Assembly (NCBI RefSeq): GCF_025370935.1
Contig: NC_133500.1
Span: forward strand, 9,148,187 to 9,212,186
DNA: 64,000 nt
From: Choristoneura fumiferana
Taxonomy: Eukaryota > Arthropoda > Insecta > Lepidoptera > Tortricidae
Direction of reading: 5' to 3'
The notes under the pieces were generated by a model, which was given only the letters and a program-made list of their open reading frames with translations, ran no database searches and was not told the origin of the DNA. The translations under genes were made by a program, and so were the position numbers. The first letter of the stretch is position 1. Every line of letters begins with the position of its first letter. Of this stretch, positions 12,411 through 25,990 are shown piece after piece.

Positions 12411-14639
12411 TTTAGGGCTATTTTTTTGATTTTTAGGTCTGCCTACGCCTCGTGTCGCGTTCGCTAATTACACCAAGCATGACACGCCGGTATAATGACA
12501 TGGTTCCGTACGACGCACATGCCCCAGCATTCGGAGACGTCTCTACTTCAGCAGTACTATAAGACTGCAGCTGCTTTGCTTTAATCACTACACCAAAGGA
12601 GACATGGCCGCATCCAAACCAGTACGATACAACTTAGAAATATTAAAGAAACACCATTACTGTCACACACACAAACATCACGCTTGTATTCCCAAATGGG
12701 CATTTTAATGCATGAAAGAAAAGCGTTTTGGATGCCCTATACCGTACCAAGTAATACTTGCTTTTCCTTGATCATCAACTCGATGGTCTGTCCTGATGGA
12801 CCCAGTAATGTGTGTGACTCTTTAAATATTCGAAAACCGGATATCCTTGTGGTCACTGATCTTGCTTGACTATATTATGATATGAGTCAAATCAACAGTC
12901 AAGTCGGTGAGAGCTTACTTACAGTTTTGGATGAATATGAATGTTAGTCATATACGTTTTTCCTTGACTTATACACATCCATAGTCCTAACTATCTTCTA
13001 TTTTGTATGATTGCGTAGTGACAAGCGAATAGGCGGGTTCACCTGTTGGAAAGCAAGCAACACCGCCAATGACCCATAACATAAGACGAGTTACGGGTGC
13101 GTTGCCGGCCCTTTGAGATAAAAATAGGCACCTTACAAGCTATTTTTAGTTTGGGTATAGATTAATTGATGTATTAGATAAAAATATGGCCTACATTTTT
13201 TTTATTTATTTACAAGCCTGCCATTTCGTCTCTATATGAATATAGTAAGTTCTAGTGAGGGTATGTCTAAATTGGTAGTAGAACATTGTACGATAGAGTA
13301 CCGTAATAATTAATGTAAAAAAGCGCTATTACTTTTTACACAAAATTCTTGCGTATGTGCTTACGTCAAAAACTTCATACAAACATGTCATAAGTAAGCG
13401 CATGAGCTACTTGCATGGAATGTGTGAGCTACTCGTACTGGCGTGAGTTTTCTGAACCTAATTCTATAATTTTACTTTAACCAAACAAGCTACTGTGTCG
13501 TAGTGATTTACTCGTAAGTTTTACCGATATCGATAATATCCGCCATAGTAAAGTTTTTGCACAATCACGGAGACGGATCTCGCTATTACAAGGTGCAAAA
13601 TGTTTTTTAAAATCAGCCAAAACTTTACTGTATCACACTTGCCTAAGATTTGATATTGAATGCAGTTAAACTTAAATTTAAATCCTTGTTACAGCAAAGC
13701 AGTGAAACGGAGTGTAGTACCTAAAACCACGATGTTTAATACGCACGATAAGAATTTTATGACAGAGCAGTAAGGTAGATTTTTGCTTGATTTGTTTTTT
13801 CTGAACCTAAAGTTTGAAGAGAGGTTTATGAGCCTGAACATTATTCCTTCGTAATGCTGTAGTATAATACCTAGTAGTTTAGCTAGAAGACATCTCTTTT
13901 AGTGCTAAGTGCTTAGTGTGTTTCCGTAGTACTTTTAAACTTTTTTGTGTTATCAACTTGTCTATTTATTGAAAGTAACAATTTCGAGTTGAAATAAAAA
14001 AAATACAAATAGTTAGACTCCAAAGCCAATCTTAATTGTCTATTTATACGATATTTTTATATGATACTTACCTAATGCCTGGATCTTATTCTACATCCCT
14101 AGGGAAACTTTGTTCAGAAATAATCGGAGTTTATGCTTACTTAGTTAAGTACTTTTTAAAAAATTATATATATCCGTCTTTTTTATCCAGCTTTGATTTA
14201 TAAAATAAATAAAAAACAGTCAAATACTGTATTAAGAATGGTGTAGCTTTTTATTACGCGGTGACAAAAAAAAAACTCTGTAGAAGGGACCAAAGCTTAT
14301 TAGTATAGGTACTTAGAAGGGATAGAAGTACGGACGGAGTGGAATAAAATAAGTTTTGTTTTGATACATAAATCAATCAATACCTACTGAACTGTTAGCA
14401 TTGGGTAGGTAGGTATGCTGCTTGCTACCACTCTCTCTACTCTACGTCTGACTTATTTCTTAAGAACCGAATGAATTCAGTAGCCAAAATCCATAGGTAT
14501 TTTAATACTATTTGCTGTTAGCTACATTCTAAAACGCTTACAAAAATCTTAAGATGTAAGTCATAATTTTCTGCTAAGAGCAATTAAGGTTGTAAAAAAA
14601 TGTTTTATTTTATCGATAGTTAAACAATGTCAATATTTG
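12411..14639. other. Non-genic stretch
   Basis: A fragment of the 'GTTGCCGGCCCTTTGAGA' repeat lies at 13026-13170; relatives are at 21893-21995 and 29470-29580. The rest is unique AT-rich DNA without a supported gene. Confidence 0.45.
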
Positions 14640-14880
14640 GTCATGCTCTAGCCGGACACCCGTTTGTCTCGACGGTCGCTGCGCGAGTGAGCAAAAAGAG
14701 CACAGACGCTCATCTCATCTGACGCAGGCGGGGGAGGGGCCTACGCATCCGCCTCTCGCGCCGAGCCCAACCATTGGCTTATTTAAAAATCGATTCCATT
14801 TTATAAATATGTAACCACTTCCACTTCCCGCGCTCCGAACAGACATAAATCGCAAACTGGCGACACTGAACGCAACTGTA
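14640..14880 (+). promoter_or_regulatory. Possible promoter
   Basis: A GC-rich island in AT-rich surroundings, with a CCATTGG (inverted CCAAT) at 14771 and a TATAAATA at 14802-14809. No downstream exon was recognised, so direction and use are unproven. Confidence 0.2.
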
Positions 14881-17800
14881 TTGAGATGGCGGGAAAATTA
14901 AATTTCGAGCGCTACCGTCTAGTGATGGGACGTTACTTATCGACCGTCAGTCAATTGTTTTACCGACATGTCTCCCGTCTTTTGTTTTATTTAAAAGAGG
15001 CCCGGGAGATGTTTTTTCTCGACAGTTCAGTTTCGTGACAGTTTTTTTATGCGATGAAATAAACAATGAACGTACGTAGGTGGGTGAAATTGAATCGGTC
15101 ATAAATAATGGTGTATTTATGATTTATGGGGAAAGGTAAGGGGATTAGGGCACAGTCTCTGGCGATAGATGTTTTATGTAATAGATGCAGGCTTATTAAT
15201 AATGGTAATGATGGCAATTGTGTTCTAGAGCTGCCTAGTTGATTTGGTATTATGGAAATTATTATTGAGACTCAAGGACCTATAAGTTTTACTCCAAGTT
15301 ATTGAATTTCTTCGCAATGTTCAGTTTACGTGGCTCATTAAGTAGTGGCTGTATTAGGTAATGTCATTTCGTTGTTAATCTTTAATTATTTGTGTTGGTA
15401 TAGCAATTTTTAAAAGTTATCACAAAACAATACCATTTTCTACTGCTGGACTAAGTAAGTACCTTATTAAATTTATGAAGTCAACTTTCAGGCAACCTTA
15501 GGTAGGTAGGTACTTAATATATATTTTTGATTTCTAATTAAACTACGTACTACTATTTAACTACTAGTGGTACTGGTATTTTACCTAATTTATTAAAGAG
15601 TTGTGCTTGTAATGATGATATCCAATACTAAGACTAATTTTTGTTACCTAAGTAATAATAATAATACCATTATTATATTTACTCTGTTTATAGGAACAGT
15701 TGTAATGTCCTGTATAGTCTTGAAATAATTCTACGTTAGGTACCTACCTACATGCTTAGGTGCTTTTCTACATGCTTTCTTGTCAAAGGCCAGATAAACG
15801 TAGGTAAGTAGGTACCAGCAAGTTTGCGTTTTACGCTCATGTGTCACCTAAGATCGAAAATTTGACCGAATAACATTAAAAAAAGGTTACCCATCCGTAC
15901 CACTTATTCTGTGTCCGTACGTACGTCAGTCGAGGAAACTGAATCACGTACCAAAGAACCTTTTCAAAATCAATTTTGCTATATATTTCTTCGGCAGATA
16001 TATGAAATATCAACATGATATTAGTAGCACAAAGGTTCCACCCTGATACGTGATTTCGATACTGTTCTTGAACATACCTACTCGTAAGTCTATCTGGGTT
16101 ATGACGTTAACTACCTACCTATCACGAAATAAGTATACTACCTACCTACCAACATGCCCTACCATATCAAAGAATCCAACTAAAATAAATGATCACGCTG
16201 GAGTCTACGAAAATAAAATCATAAAACATTCTTAAAATGGCGCAGACGGAATTGTTTTTCGAAATTAAAATGTCTTTCGGATTTGTCGTCCATTAAGTAA
16301 TGAGGTGCCGCGGGCGAGGCTTAGCCGTAATGACCAATTGCTCAGCTTTTCATGGTTGTTTATATAAAATTTAATAATTATACAGAAAGATACGAACTGA
16401 GACGTACCTATTCTATGTTTAGGTACTTCATATTTGAAACAATCGCCAGCTGCTGTTTTTCTTTTATCAACAGCTCTTTGAAGATAATGCAATAATAAAT
16501 ACTAAAGAAAACACCAAAAAAAAAAAGTAGAAACAAATTGTTAAAAAACGTTTTCTCAGCATAATGCTTTAACCAATACTTTTGTAAAAATCCTAAAGTA
16601 GGTAAATCTAAATAAAAATAAAAAGTAAAGATAAACTTGATTTGCTTTTTTGAAATAAATATTTGATAGGTTTTTATTTCCCGGAGGAGCAAATTATAGG
16701 TTTAATCCGTTTTATTTTAAACCTCCGCAAAGTATCTAATGCCTGAAAGTATATAGTACATATTTATATAACCTATCTCTTAACCCAATCTAGCAGCCTA
16801 CGTCGATGATTTTGATTGCGTCTGACTTGTATTAGAACGGTTGTTTTCCTATGACTTGACCTTATGTGTAATGTATAAAGAAATCATCATATCAAGATTC
16901 AAAGATCATTATATTAAGATTTTTTTTTGTGGAGGAGATAGTAACATAGGTATGAACATACGGCGGTAAAATAGGTTTGTGTATCTTTACGTTCACACAC
17001 TCTAGGTACAGTCAGCTGCAGAGAAAAGGTACCCCTCTGTAACGGCGGTATCCATACTTAACGCCGTTACAGGGGGGGTAGCCTAAAGATAAAAATTAAC
17101 CCCCAAGTAGATAAAAATTCCACTCACACTGATAAAAATTTGCCTATTGCAAATTAACTTGGAACTAAAATCACACTGTTGACAATATGCTGTTATATTT
17201 TCATACTTTTTTTTAATTATTATTTCGTCTCCACTACTATTAACTTAAGTATCAACATTATTTACCTGTCAATTCAATAACTATACCTACTTATGACAGG
17301 ATACTAAAAAGGGCGTGAAGGAATACGAAAAACGGTTTAAAACTTTAAGAAATATTTTATGCCTTTAATTTTCAAGCCCAATTCGTACTTGACAATTTGG
17401 TTGTATAAAGAAGTAGAACTTTATTCCTGTTTCTCAGTTTCATTACAGTCGCCTGTTTTTAGATTAAAGTGCGGCTTAAGTCTGCAAATAATAAATTGAA
17501 TTTTTTACCCACAACTAGGGTTCCATGTTAGAAAAAAAAGAACATAAAATACGAATGAGCAAGTATATTTTCTTAGATTAAGAGTACCTACGTAGTACCT
17601 AGTAGTATTAAAAGTAGAGTAGATAGTAAAAGTAAAGATAGATGCAGGTATCTACAATATTAGACGCAACAAATAAATAAAGGAATTCTAATCTCAACTA
17701 ATATATAGTAGGTACTTAAGAAGTGGAGATCAACAAAATTTCATCTTCATTTAGGTAATAATTAGTGGCAAATAACATTTGCATTCAAGTATGCATGAAA

Positions 17801-19644
17801 ACTGTCCACCATCTCCGAATATATTCTTATCAATTTTTAATTAAGTGTTTGAGCAAGAAAATGCCAAACTAGCATGTAAAATCTAATGATTCTCATTACC
17901 AATACCTTTGACTTTGTCGACTTCAATATAAATTGAGTAACTTGTCGTTTATGTAAAGGACGTTATATTATATTGAGCGAATAAATAAATAAACTACTAT
18001 ATTTTGGAAGAAATCGCAAGTTGTTTGTATTTTTTTTCAATCCTCTAGTTATTAAATCTGCGGTTACCTCTCGTATTGGGCGCGGGCAGCGAACGAACAC
18101 AAACAGAAGTTGCCATATGAATAATATTAAATTTCACCCCTGACTGTAGTGACGTTAATAGTTATAACATATCGATGAAAAATAACGTCACTAGTTTGAT
18201 AAAGAATTGTATCATATTTTAATATCAGTGCTACAAAAGAAAACCTTGCACATGTTACTATTTTCATGTGTGTTTTCGTGTATTTTTTTTGTTTACTTGT
18301 GTGTAAGTAATTGTGTAAATTTTATTGTATTTGTATGTCTTCCGTATTAGTGAATAAATGTCTTCTTTCTTTCTTTCACACATACCAATCCACACAGTAA
18401 AGTAAATACACACGATCATTATTAAATAAGTCTATTTTTTATTATATAATATATAAGGTACGGGTACATTTCTTGCTTCCAGTTTAAAAAAAAGATAGGG
18501 TACACTTTTTTTTTTAAAACGCCCACCCATGCCATTTACCACCTAAGTGCTTACATCAAACAAAGCTAAATATATTTATTACCACGTAAATTACGTGAAT
18601 TTCATACTTGTTTTTTTTACACATTTACGATCGTATCATTCAATTTTTTTTTTTTCAATTTAATTTCAAGTCGAACTGGTTTCATCATAACTTCAATTAT
18701 TAAAAACAAAAATATCGACAAACGCGTCTTCATCTCAACCCTACCCCACTACGTAAGAGATTTCGCGCCAATTTTCTCCGCGGGGTTGCCAGTAATGAAT
18801 ATTTGCGCGTTCCAAAACGCTCTAAACTCGCACATGTGGCGAGATTGCGTACTGAAAGTACCCACTTGGTTGTATTTCACGCTTGCCTGGTAGGGGTAGA
18901 GTAATTTGGACCCTAGCTATTTAAAAACAAAACAAAACTCTATGGTGAAGCGTTAGAGGTTCTTTTATGGGTGTAAAGAAGAAATGAAATGTTTTGAGTA
19001 TCAGATTTCGATAGTTTGCGTGAAGTCTGTTGCTTTTTGGTACGCTTGTTTGCTACCTATTGAGAGAGTGACAGATAGGGCGTTGCTTTTAAATTAGTTC
19101 AAACAAAAATTACAAGGTAGGCTTAGGTAGTATTCAATCTTTAGAGGAAAGGTGAGCGAACATGTTCACCTACCTACCTAACTCTCTATGTATAGTTTTG
19201 TGCTGTTTTCCGTTTTCATTTATCAAAAATGTTTTATTTACTGAGACATTTTTTCACGATTGTTTATAAAGTAGGTACTTAATCTAATTGGTATACTTAG
19301 GTATTATGTGAAATTTCAAGCAATATCGTCGTATTTTCTATGACAAATTAAATTATAGGAAACGTAATCGACCCTTCGCTTTCTGTGATTTTATTTGTCA
19401 TGATGTCATCTGTGTATGATATCGCCCTGGATAACGTTAGTTATGAATTATTAAACTAGTGATCAGTGTTACCATATCCTCAACCAAGAAATCTGTATTA
19501 CAAAGTCTAAAAATCTGTATAAAATCTGTATGAAATCAGTAACTTTTAAAACTATGACATTAATTATTAATTACAGTCGTATAAAATACTCAATATTTAA
19601 TTATTATTAATTACATAAAATACGATCACCGGTACATAAAACAC
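14881..19644. other. Long AT-rich non-genic stretch
   Basis: No gene, RNA or complete mobile element recognised in 4.8 kb. It holds GTAGGTAGGTA tracts (15500, 15720, 16110) and a short inverted pair at 17010-17085 beginning GTACAGTCAGCTGCAGAG, which resembles one end of the GTACAGTC MITEs. Confidence 0.5.
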
Positions 19645-19650
19645 ACTCTC

Positions 19651-19690
<40 letters not shown>

Positions 19691-19703
19691 GCACACACAC
19701 ATA

Positions 19704-19801
<98 letters not shown>

Positions 19802-19831
19802 CACACACACACACACACCACACACACACAC
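19645..19831. repeat. Compound (CA)n/(GCAC)n microsatellite
   Basis: A CA repeat is interrupted by a run of about twelve GCAC tetramers at 19703-19752, then returns to CA. The cysteine/valine frames on the minus strand are simply the translated repeat. Confidence 0.95.
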
Positions 19832-22567
19832 TTATATTATATATTCTGTCTCAGTTTTAGCGTTACAGTTGTCAGTTTTACCTTTATTTTTACATTTTTA
19901 TAAGTAATTTTTGTGTTTCAACATTTTTGTAAACTGTAGCTGCAGACATCTGAGGGTCCGAGACCTGGTGACCCGACACACAGGTTCATCCTAGTTCGGG
20001 CACCAGTCTTTGCCACACGAGTCTGACTCCCTTATGTAGTAACTAAGAACCAATGTAGAAAATTGTAACGGTGGTGGTGAAGAAAATAAATAAATTATTA
20101 TTATTATTATTATTTAATGAACTAACACGTAGCTGGAGGAATACCTACTACTACTAACGATTTTTATGGAATCTTAAATGTTCTGAAATAAAGATATTTT
20201 ATTTTATTTTATTTTTATTTATTAGTAACATAAGATTTTGTTTAGTTTAATTGATTTTGTGTAATCGTATGTTTTGTCAATGGTAATAGTGTCTAGAAAA
20301 ACCGTACTGATATCTTAGATCTGTGAGAAAAACTTAAGATTTAGTTCAGAAAAAGCAATTTTGTTTTATTTGTACATATTGTTATTCATTTTACAAATAT
20401 ATTTTTTTTGTCCACCATCAATTTGTAACTTGGTTCTTCGTGAATTGATTGCTTTGTTAGCAACAGCTCCTCCATAGTTTCGGTGCTTAATGTATTAGGT
20501 ACGCTGTTTCGTTTTATTCAATTTATCTACATATAATGTTCAAATTGTTAAAATTTGTATAAAAGTAGGTATAGTAAAATCTATTACCTGTATCGACAGA
20601 TTAAAATCTGTATTAATACAGATAAATCTGTATATAAATGGGGCAACACTGCTAGTGGTTGAAGGTTCAATCGTTTCCAGTATTCAGTATTTATTTATTG
20701 CAACACCTTTTACAAAAAAATATAAAAAATGATGCCCTGTTGGGGCGTGGCAATTTTAAAATTAATTACATTAGTTAACTTATACATAACATATTATGCT
20801 ATTTTAACCTCATGTATTTTTTAGGAAGAGGTTTAAGGAACACTTATAAATTAACTTTATATAATTAAGGTATCTAAATAAACTACTTATACATTTATCT
20901 AGTTTCGTTATTTATTCTAGTTTTTCTTTGACACTGATTAAAACAGGCACAAAACAGCACAAAAAATCAAAATGCCTATTCTTATTACAGAAAGGTAAGT
21001 CATTCATATATCTGTTGCCCGCTAATTCGTCTGCTTAGTGAAAATTGCCTCTTTCCAGGAAAATAATATTTCAGTGAAGAATTTCAAAATTAGCAGATAT
21101 TTTCGGAGATTACTCCTACTTAAAAACAAACAAAAAGCATAAGTAACTACCTAAGTATTTTTTCCCCGTTTTGAACCAAGCCACTGAATTAATTTAAAAT
21201 TATTCTAAATACATAATGTTAAAACAGCAAGATCAGACAAATCGATCGATTCCACCTAAAATCAGCAAACTGACAAATTTATAAATAATAGGAATGCTGT
21301 TCTTATCCCAAGCTGAATAGACCCAGTTTACAAAGATACTTTCTTTATTCGATGTTTAGCATAAACAGTTGAAGCAGCGGAGCTCAAACTTAAATGGTCA
21401 AGTTTTAAATCAACCAGTATAAAATGAGCCATCGTCTCCTTCACCTTGGTTGGTTTTTTAAGGAATATTACAATCTATTTTTTTTAATTTGTATTACATA
21501 TTGTTTTACTCATAAAAATAAATAATAAAATCCCTAAATATCCTACTTAATTATTTGGCAGTGGATGCTAAATTGTAATGTATTTATCTTTAAAGTTAAC
21601 AGAAATAAGAGGTCTGGCAATATTGGTCGCATCGGACAATTGACAAAGCGTTTCCGTTTCGTTGTGCCGATCGAGAGAAGGATAAATTCAAATAAAGAAT
21701 CTTTGATTCACACTTGTTTAATGAGCAGGGGTCGTGAACAATTTATAGTCTTGTTGTTTGATTTTTGTTTCTATTTGGGTGCATGTTTAATTTATAGATA
21801 TATAATGTATAAGAGGAATTTAGTTAGGTTAGTATACTTAAGTTAAGATAGGGTATTATTATAATGAGTATTTATTATGATAGAGGGAAACGAGTAGGCG
21901 GTTCACCTAATGGAAAGCAATCATCTGCGCCCATGGACACTACCCTTAACATAAGTTGAATTGCCATTGCGTTGCCGGCCCTTTGAGAGAGTAGGCTCGT
22001 TTTATTTGGTAATTTTTATCGATGTGCAGGTACTTTTATCTTTCCCTAATAAAAAAATATTACCAGATTTACAATTCTGTAGCTTTTATTATTTAAATTT
22101 TAGAGAAAAAACAAATGAAACTTGTTACAACCTATTCGATTAAAGTAGTTAGGTTAGTACGTAGTAACTTACCTAGTTCAAGCCAAAGCCCATATTCAAG
22201 TAACTGTCTGTTGACATATTATTTTCAGAAATAACAGGAAACTTGAAAATAAATCCGATAATGTAAATCAGCCTGAATTTTGAAATTACATTAACACATG
22301 AACATGAAAAATTAAACTTAAATTTTGTTGAGCAAGCGTATTTCTAATAAATACAAATAATACGAGAAACATGACAATTACTTAGTAGGTAGGTATTTAC
22401 ATTTACTTAAGACTTACCTACCTACTTAATATGTAAGATAAGAATAAATCAAAATTGTTGGAGGTCCTTCGTCTCCTTGACTGAAAAACTTACGTGATGT
22501 AAATGAAGAACTTAACTTTAAGTTGTTCCACCGGTAAGTATAACCATTCAGAAACGGTACGGAAATC
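19832..22567. other. Non-genic stretch with retroelement tails
   Basis: 19940-20120 resembles a LINE 3' end (GGTGACCCGACACACAGG, finishing in an ATT microsatellite). 20640-20760 carries the common 'GATGCCCTGTTGGGGCGTGG' piece. 21893-21995 is a 'GTTGCCGGCCCTTTGAGA' repeat. No supported gene. Confidence 0.45.
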
Positions 22568-23067
22568 TTGACAATTGTATTGTATTGTAAAACTCTTTAT
22601 TGTACCCAAAAACACATGAAAATAACATAACACAGGATAATAAGATGTACAAAGGCGAACTTATCCCTTAAAGGGATTTCTTCCAGTTAACCTTTGAACG
22701 ATTGACAGGATATCAGATACAAGAGTAGACACTACAAGTACAATGAAAAGGTAAAATAACCGAAATTTAAATTAACTCAAAAAAAACCATTTCAAATACA
22801 CATACCTACATATATAGGTACACAAACTAATACATAATAATGAAGTCAATAAACTAATACATATCAAGACAAATAAACTACATGCAAAATACATATACAT
22901 ATACACAAAACAGAACATACAATACTGCCTCCTTTAAGAATTTACGATGAACTGTCAAGCCAGTGCGCCCTTAAGCGATTCCGCCGGGTGGCAACCGACT
23001 GTGCCCGCCTGATATCACCTGGCAACCGATTCCACAGACTCACAGCGTGCACGACGCGCGCGTGCGT
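22568..23067 (-). repeat. LINE 3' end with RT C-terminus
   Basis: Minus strand. From 23067 a frame encodes SLWNRLPGDIRRAQSVATRR and ends at a stop at 22946. This is the typical 'LWNxLP' C-terminal tail of Jockey/CR1-like reverse transcriptases. A 3' UTR follows with 'AAATCCCTTTAAGGGATAAG' and ends CAATAAAGAGTTTTACAATA followed by pentamer repeats. 5'-truncated, as is usual for LINEs. Confidence 0.6.
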
Positions 23068-23832
23068 GCGTGCGTGGTGCGTGGCGTGTGCGTGTACAAT
23101 TATGTGCCAAAGGAAACTTTCCAAAATTGCGGATTATTTCATACTTAAACCGAGTTTAGACTTGCAAGAAAAATCGCGCAAGTTGCATAACATTGTGAGG
23201 ACGTAAAGCTACTTACTATTTCTTATTCTGTGGTATAACGAAGAATCTTTGCGCGGACGGAGACGAGGGCAAAAATTAGTTGATGATATGCAAAACTCAC
23301 CTGTAAAATGTTGCTTACCCCTAAGCCATAGACAATAAATTATTTCCTCTGTCGGGCAGCGGTCGCTACCGTACCGGCCAGTCTTAATTTCAAAAAAGAT
23401 TTATTGCCGACCGCTACTAAAAAACACCCATAAAATATTACGTTCAATTTGTACAAATTAAATAAAGAACACATTCATGCACGAACTTGATTCAGACTCG
23501 ATTGCATTTCGATGTTTAACTCGAAGCTTCTAAGTTTAAATTCGAGCGGTTATGTTCCGTTACGATTTTTAAATGCATGAAATCGTTGTTATTGTTTTTT
23601 TAAACGCATTTTTATGGTTAGGTTAGTAATTATGCAAATGTGTGCGTGATGTCAACTTTTATAAATCTTGATTTTATTAGGTCGTCAAAATTTTATAGAG
23701 GAACTGCTTGATGTGGATCAAAATATTAAAAATCTAATCTTGTTTACTGGATAAATGGTTGATTAATCTTGCGATTACTCATGTACCTAATTTAAGTAAT
23801 ATTTAGGTACATAAAAACATGTTTCAAAGGTA
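23068..23832. other. Non-genic flank of the retrotransposon
   Basis: Unique-looking AT-rich DNA with a (TGCG)n-like stretch near 23058-23076. No gene seen. Confidence 0.4.
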
Positions 23833-23837
23833 CCTAT

Positions 23838-23972
23838 TGTAATAAAACCAGAATCACTTCTTGTTAAGACGACATATTTATTATATTAATCAATCCTCCA
23901 TTCACAGCTATCTTCGTCTCTTATCTATGGCAACCATAAAGTACTTAAAGCTAGGCATACACGTATGTAACA
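23838..23972 (-). repeat. 3' LTR
   Basis: Identical over 135 bp to the 5' LTR at 28228-28362. It lies next to the CCTAT target duplication at 23833-23837. Confidence 0.95.
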
Positions 23973-23999
23973 TGATCCTTTTTTTTTTTTTTTTTTTTA
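23973..23999 (-). other. Polypurine tract region
   Basis: Just before the 3' LTR the minus strand carries a long A-run followed by GGATCA. This is the position where plus-strand DNA priming is expected. The A-run is unusually long and T-free until the last three bases. Confidence 0.6.
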
Positions 24000-24049
24000 A
24001 ACATTTATAATCATAATAATCATCATATTAACATAAACAACTAACTAAC

Positions 24050-25990
24050 CTAGTAGTAATCATTATATCTGCTAGGTGGTTTGATCTGTCTACCACTTCT
24101 TGTCACCTTTACTGAGTTCCCTGTCTCTCCTGTGCTCCCGTCTGCTCTTTCGACTTCTATTATTCTCTCATTATCCACTTGCTCCTCCTTCAGTTCTTCT
24201 GTTATCACTTTAAGTCTTTCTTGAGGCCTTATCTCTTGTTCATGTTTCTTAATCTCAGGGATTAATCCCAACGGCGTGCTGGTAGATTTCATTAAATGTT
24301 GGCGGTTTCTACGGTAAGTAACTCCATCCTCTGTTTCCACAATAAATGACCTAGGTTCTTTACACTTATTTACTACTTTAGCAGGTATCCATTTAGATTG
24401 CGGATTTTTCTTGTACCAAACTAAATCTCCCACATGTATATCTGGTAAGTTTTTTGCTTTCTTATCAAAATAAAACTTTTGTCTCTGTTTACTGTGCGTT
24501 TTCTTTTCTGAATATTCTTGTTTATTCTCCAATTTTGGTCTCAAATGCTCTAGGACGACAGGCATTTGTGTCCTAAGCGAACGCGACATTAGTAGTTGAG
24601 AAGGCGATGGTAAATTACTTCTTGGCGTTGTCCTGTATTGTAGCAGGGCCAAATGTGGATCAGAACCCGATTCATCACATTTCATCAGTATACGTTTAAT
24701 AATCTTCACTCCTGATTCTGCTAAACCATTGGATCTGGGTAAATGTGGACTAGATGTTGTATGCTGAATGCCCCACTCTTGTAAAAACTGACGAAATTCA
24801 ACAGAGTTAAAAGGTGGCCCATTGTCACTTTGCAAAATAACAGGGATCCCATGTCGACTGAAAATAGGCTTTAAAGCATTAATTAATGACTTAGCATTTA
24901 TAGCATTCATGTTAGCTACTTCAATATAGTTAGAATAGTAGTCTTCTACTACTAAGACACTTTGATTTTTGTATGAAAGAAAATCAACGCCAATCTTCTC
25001 CCATGGAAAATTTAATACACTTTGTGGCATCATTGGTTCAGGTGGATTAGCACTTCTGTGTGACATGCATGTAGGGCAACTTTGTATTACATTTTGTATG
25101 TCATGTGACATCAGTGGCCAATAAACTGAGCCTCTAGCAAAATTTTTTGATTTTTCAATTCCTTGATGTCCACTGTGAATAATTTTTAGGATTTCTGACC
25201 TTAGCTGCGTAGGTATTATGAGACTGTTGCCTTTAAATACAAGGTCTTCCACGACATGTATCTCATCACGGTGATTCCAATATGGCAATACTAGTTGATT
25301 GACTTGAGACCGACATGATGGCCACCCCTGTTTATAGTAGTGCTTAAGGAGTGTTATAGCTTCATCTTGTTCTGATGCTTTAGCTATCCACTGAGCACGT
25401 TCAGCTGAAACGGGTAAGTTCTTCATTAAAAGATTGACATGAATGACAATGTCTTCGTCTATCCCATCCTCACTGGTCTCGGTTAAAGCAGCTCGGGACA
25501 AAGAGTCTGCAATGTACAATTCAGATCCTTTTATGTATTGTACTTGTAGGTCATATGTTTGCAATTTTAGCATTAATCTCTGAAGACGAGTAGGTACTTC
25601 CGCTAATGGTTTTTTAAAAAGAGTAACCAAAGGACGGTGATCTGTTTCTACTATTATTTTTTGTCCATATATATATTGATGGAACCTAAGACAGCCAAAA
25701 ACTATAGCGTATAGTTCTTTCTCAATTTGAGCCATTCGTTGTTGACTTACTGTCATGGTTTTGGATGCATAACATATAGGATGACCTTCCTGAAGAAGAA
25801 CAGCACCTACAGCAGACTGACTGGCGTCAACAGACAAGATCACCGGTTTGTTTACATTAAAATGGGCCAAAACAGGTGCCACACAAATCAATTGTTTTAG
25901 ACGACTAAATATGGTTTCGTGACTAGCATTCCACTGCCATTCACTTGACTTTTTTAAAAGCTGCCGTAATGGTTCTGTTTCAGTTGCCAT
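24050..25990 (-). CDS. RNase H-integrase of the Ty3/gypsy element
   Basis: 646 codons counted from an in-frame Met that is probably not a real start, because the frame continues pol. RNase H begins with VILSVDASQSAVGAVLL (D55) and includes the acidic positions in EKELYAIVFG and ETDHRPL. The integrase has an HHCC finger (H272, H275, C305, C308) and a D,D35E triad at D336, D389 and E425. The C-terminal ~200 residues form the DNA-binding tail, ending in a basic region. Domain order RT-RH-IN is that of Ty3/gypsy. No env frame lies between its stop and the 3' LTR. Confidence 0.93.
   Translation of the reverse strand: MATETEPLRQLLKKSSEWQWNASHETIFSRLKQLICVAPVLAHFNVNKPVILSVDASQSAVGAVLLQEGHPICYASKTMTVSQQRMAQIEKELYAIVFGCLRFHQYIYGQKIIVETDHRPLVTLFKKPLAEVPTRLQRLMLKLQTYDLQVQYIKGSELYIADSLSRAALTETSEDGIDEDIVIHVNLLMKNLPVSAERAQWIAKASEQDEAITLLKHYYKQGWPSCRSQVNQLVLPYWNHRDEIHVVEDLVFKGNSLIIPTQLRSEILKIIHSGHQGIEKSKNFARGSVYWPLMSHDIQNVIQSCPTCMSHRSANPPEPMMPQSVLNFPWEKIGVDFLSYKNQSVLVVEDYYSNYIEVANMNAINAKSLINALKPIFSRHGIPVILQSDNGPPFNSVEFRQFLQEWGIQHTTSSPHLPRSNGLAESGVKIIKRILMKCDESGSDPHLALLQYRTTPRSNLPSPSQLLMSRSLRTQMPVVLEHLRPKLENKQEYSEKKTHSKQRQKFYFDKKAKNLPDIHVGDLVWYKKNPQSKWIPAKVVNKCKEPRSFIVETEDGVTYRRNRQHLMKSTSTPLGLIPEIKKHEQEIRPQERLKVITEELKEEQVDNERIIEVERADGSTGETGNSVKVTRSGRQIKPPSRYNDYY

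Noticed and set aside
12450..12640. Possible retrotransposon-derived coding remnant
   Set aside because: Short frames with a few plausible words (HAPAFGDVSTSAV) but no family match and no consistent frame.
19597..19829. Cysteine/valine-rich open frames
   Set aside because: They are translations of the CA/GCAC microsatellite.
25954..25990. Programmed frameshift in the Ty3/gypsy element
   Set aside because: The break is in the RT-RNase H connection, where this group normally has continuous pol. A one-base loss next to the A-run is simpler, though not proven.
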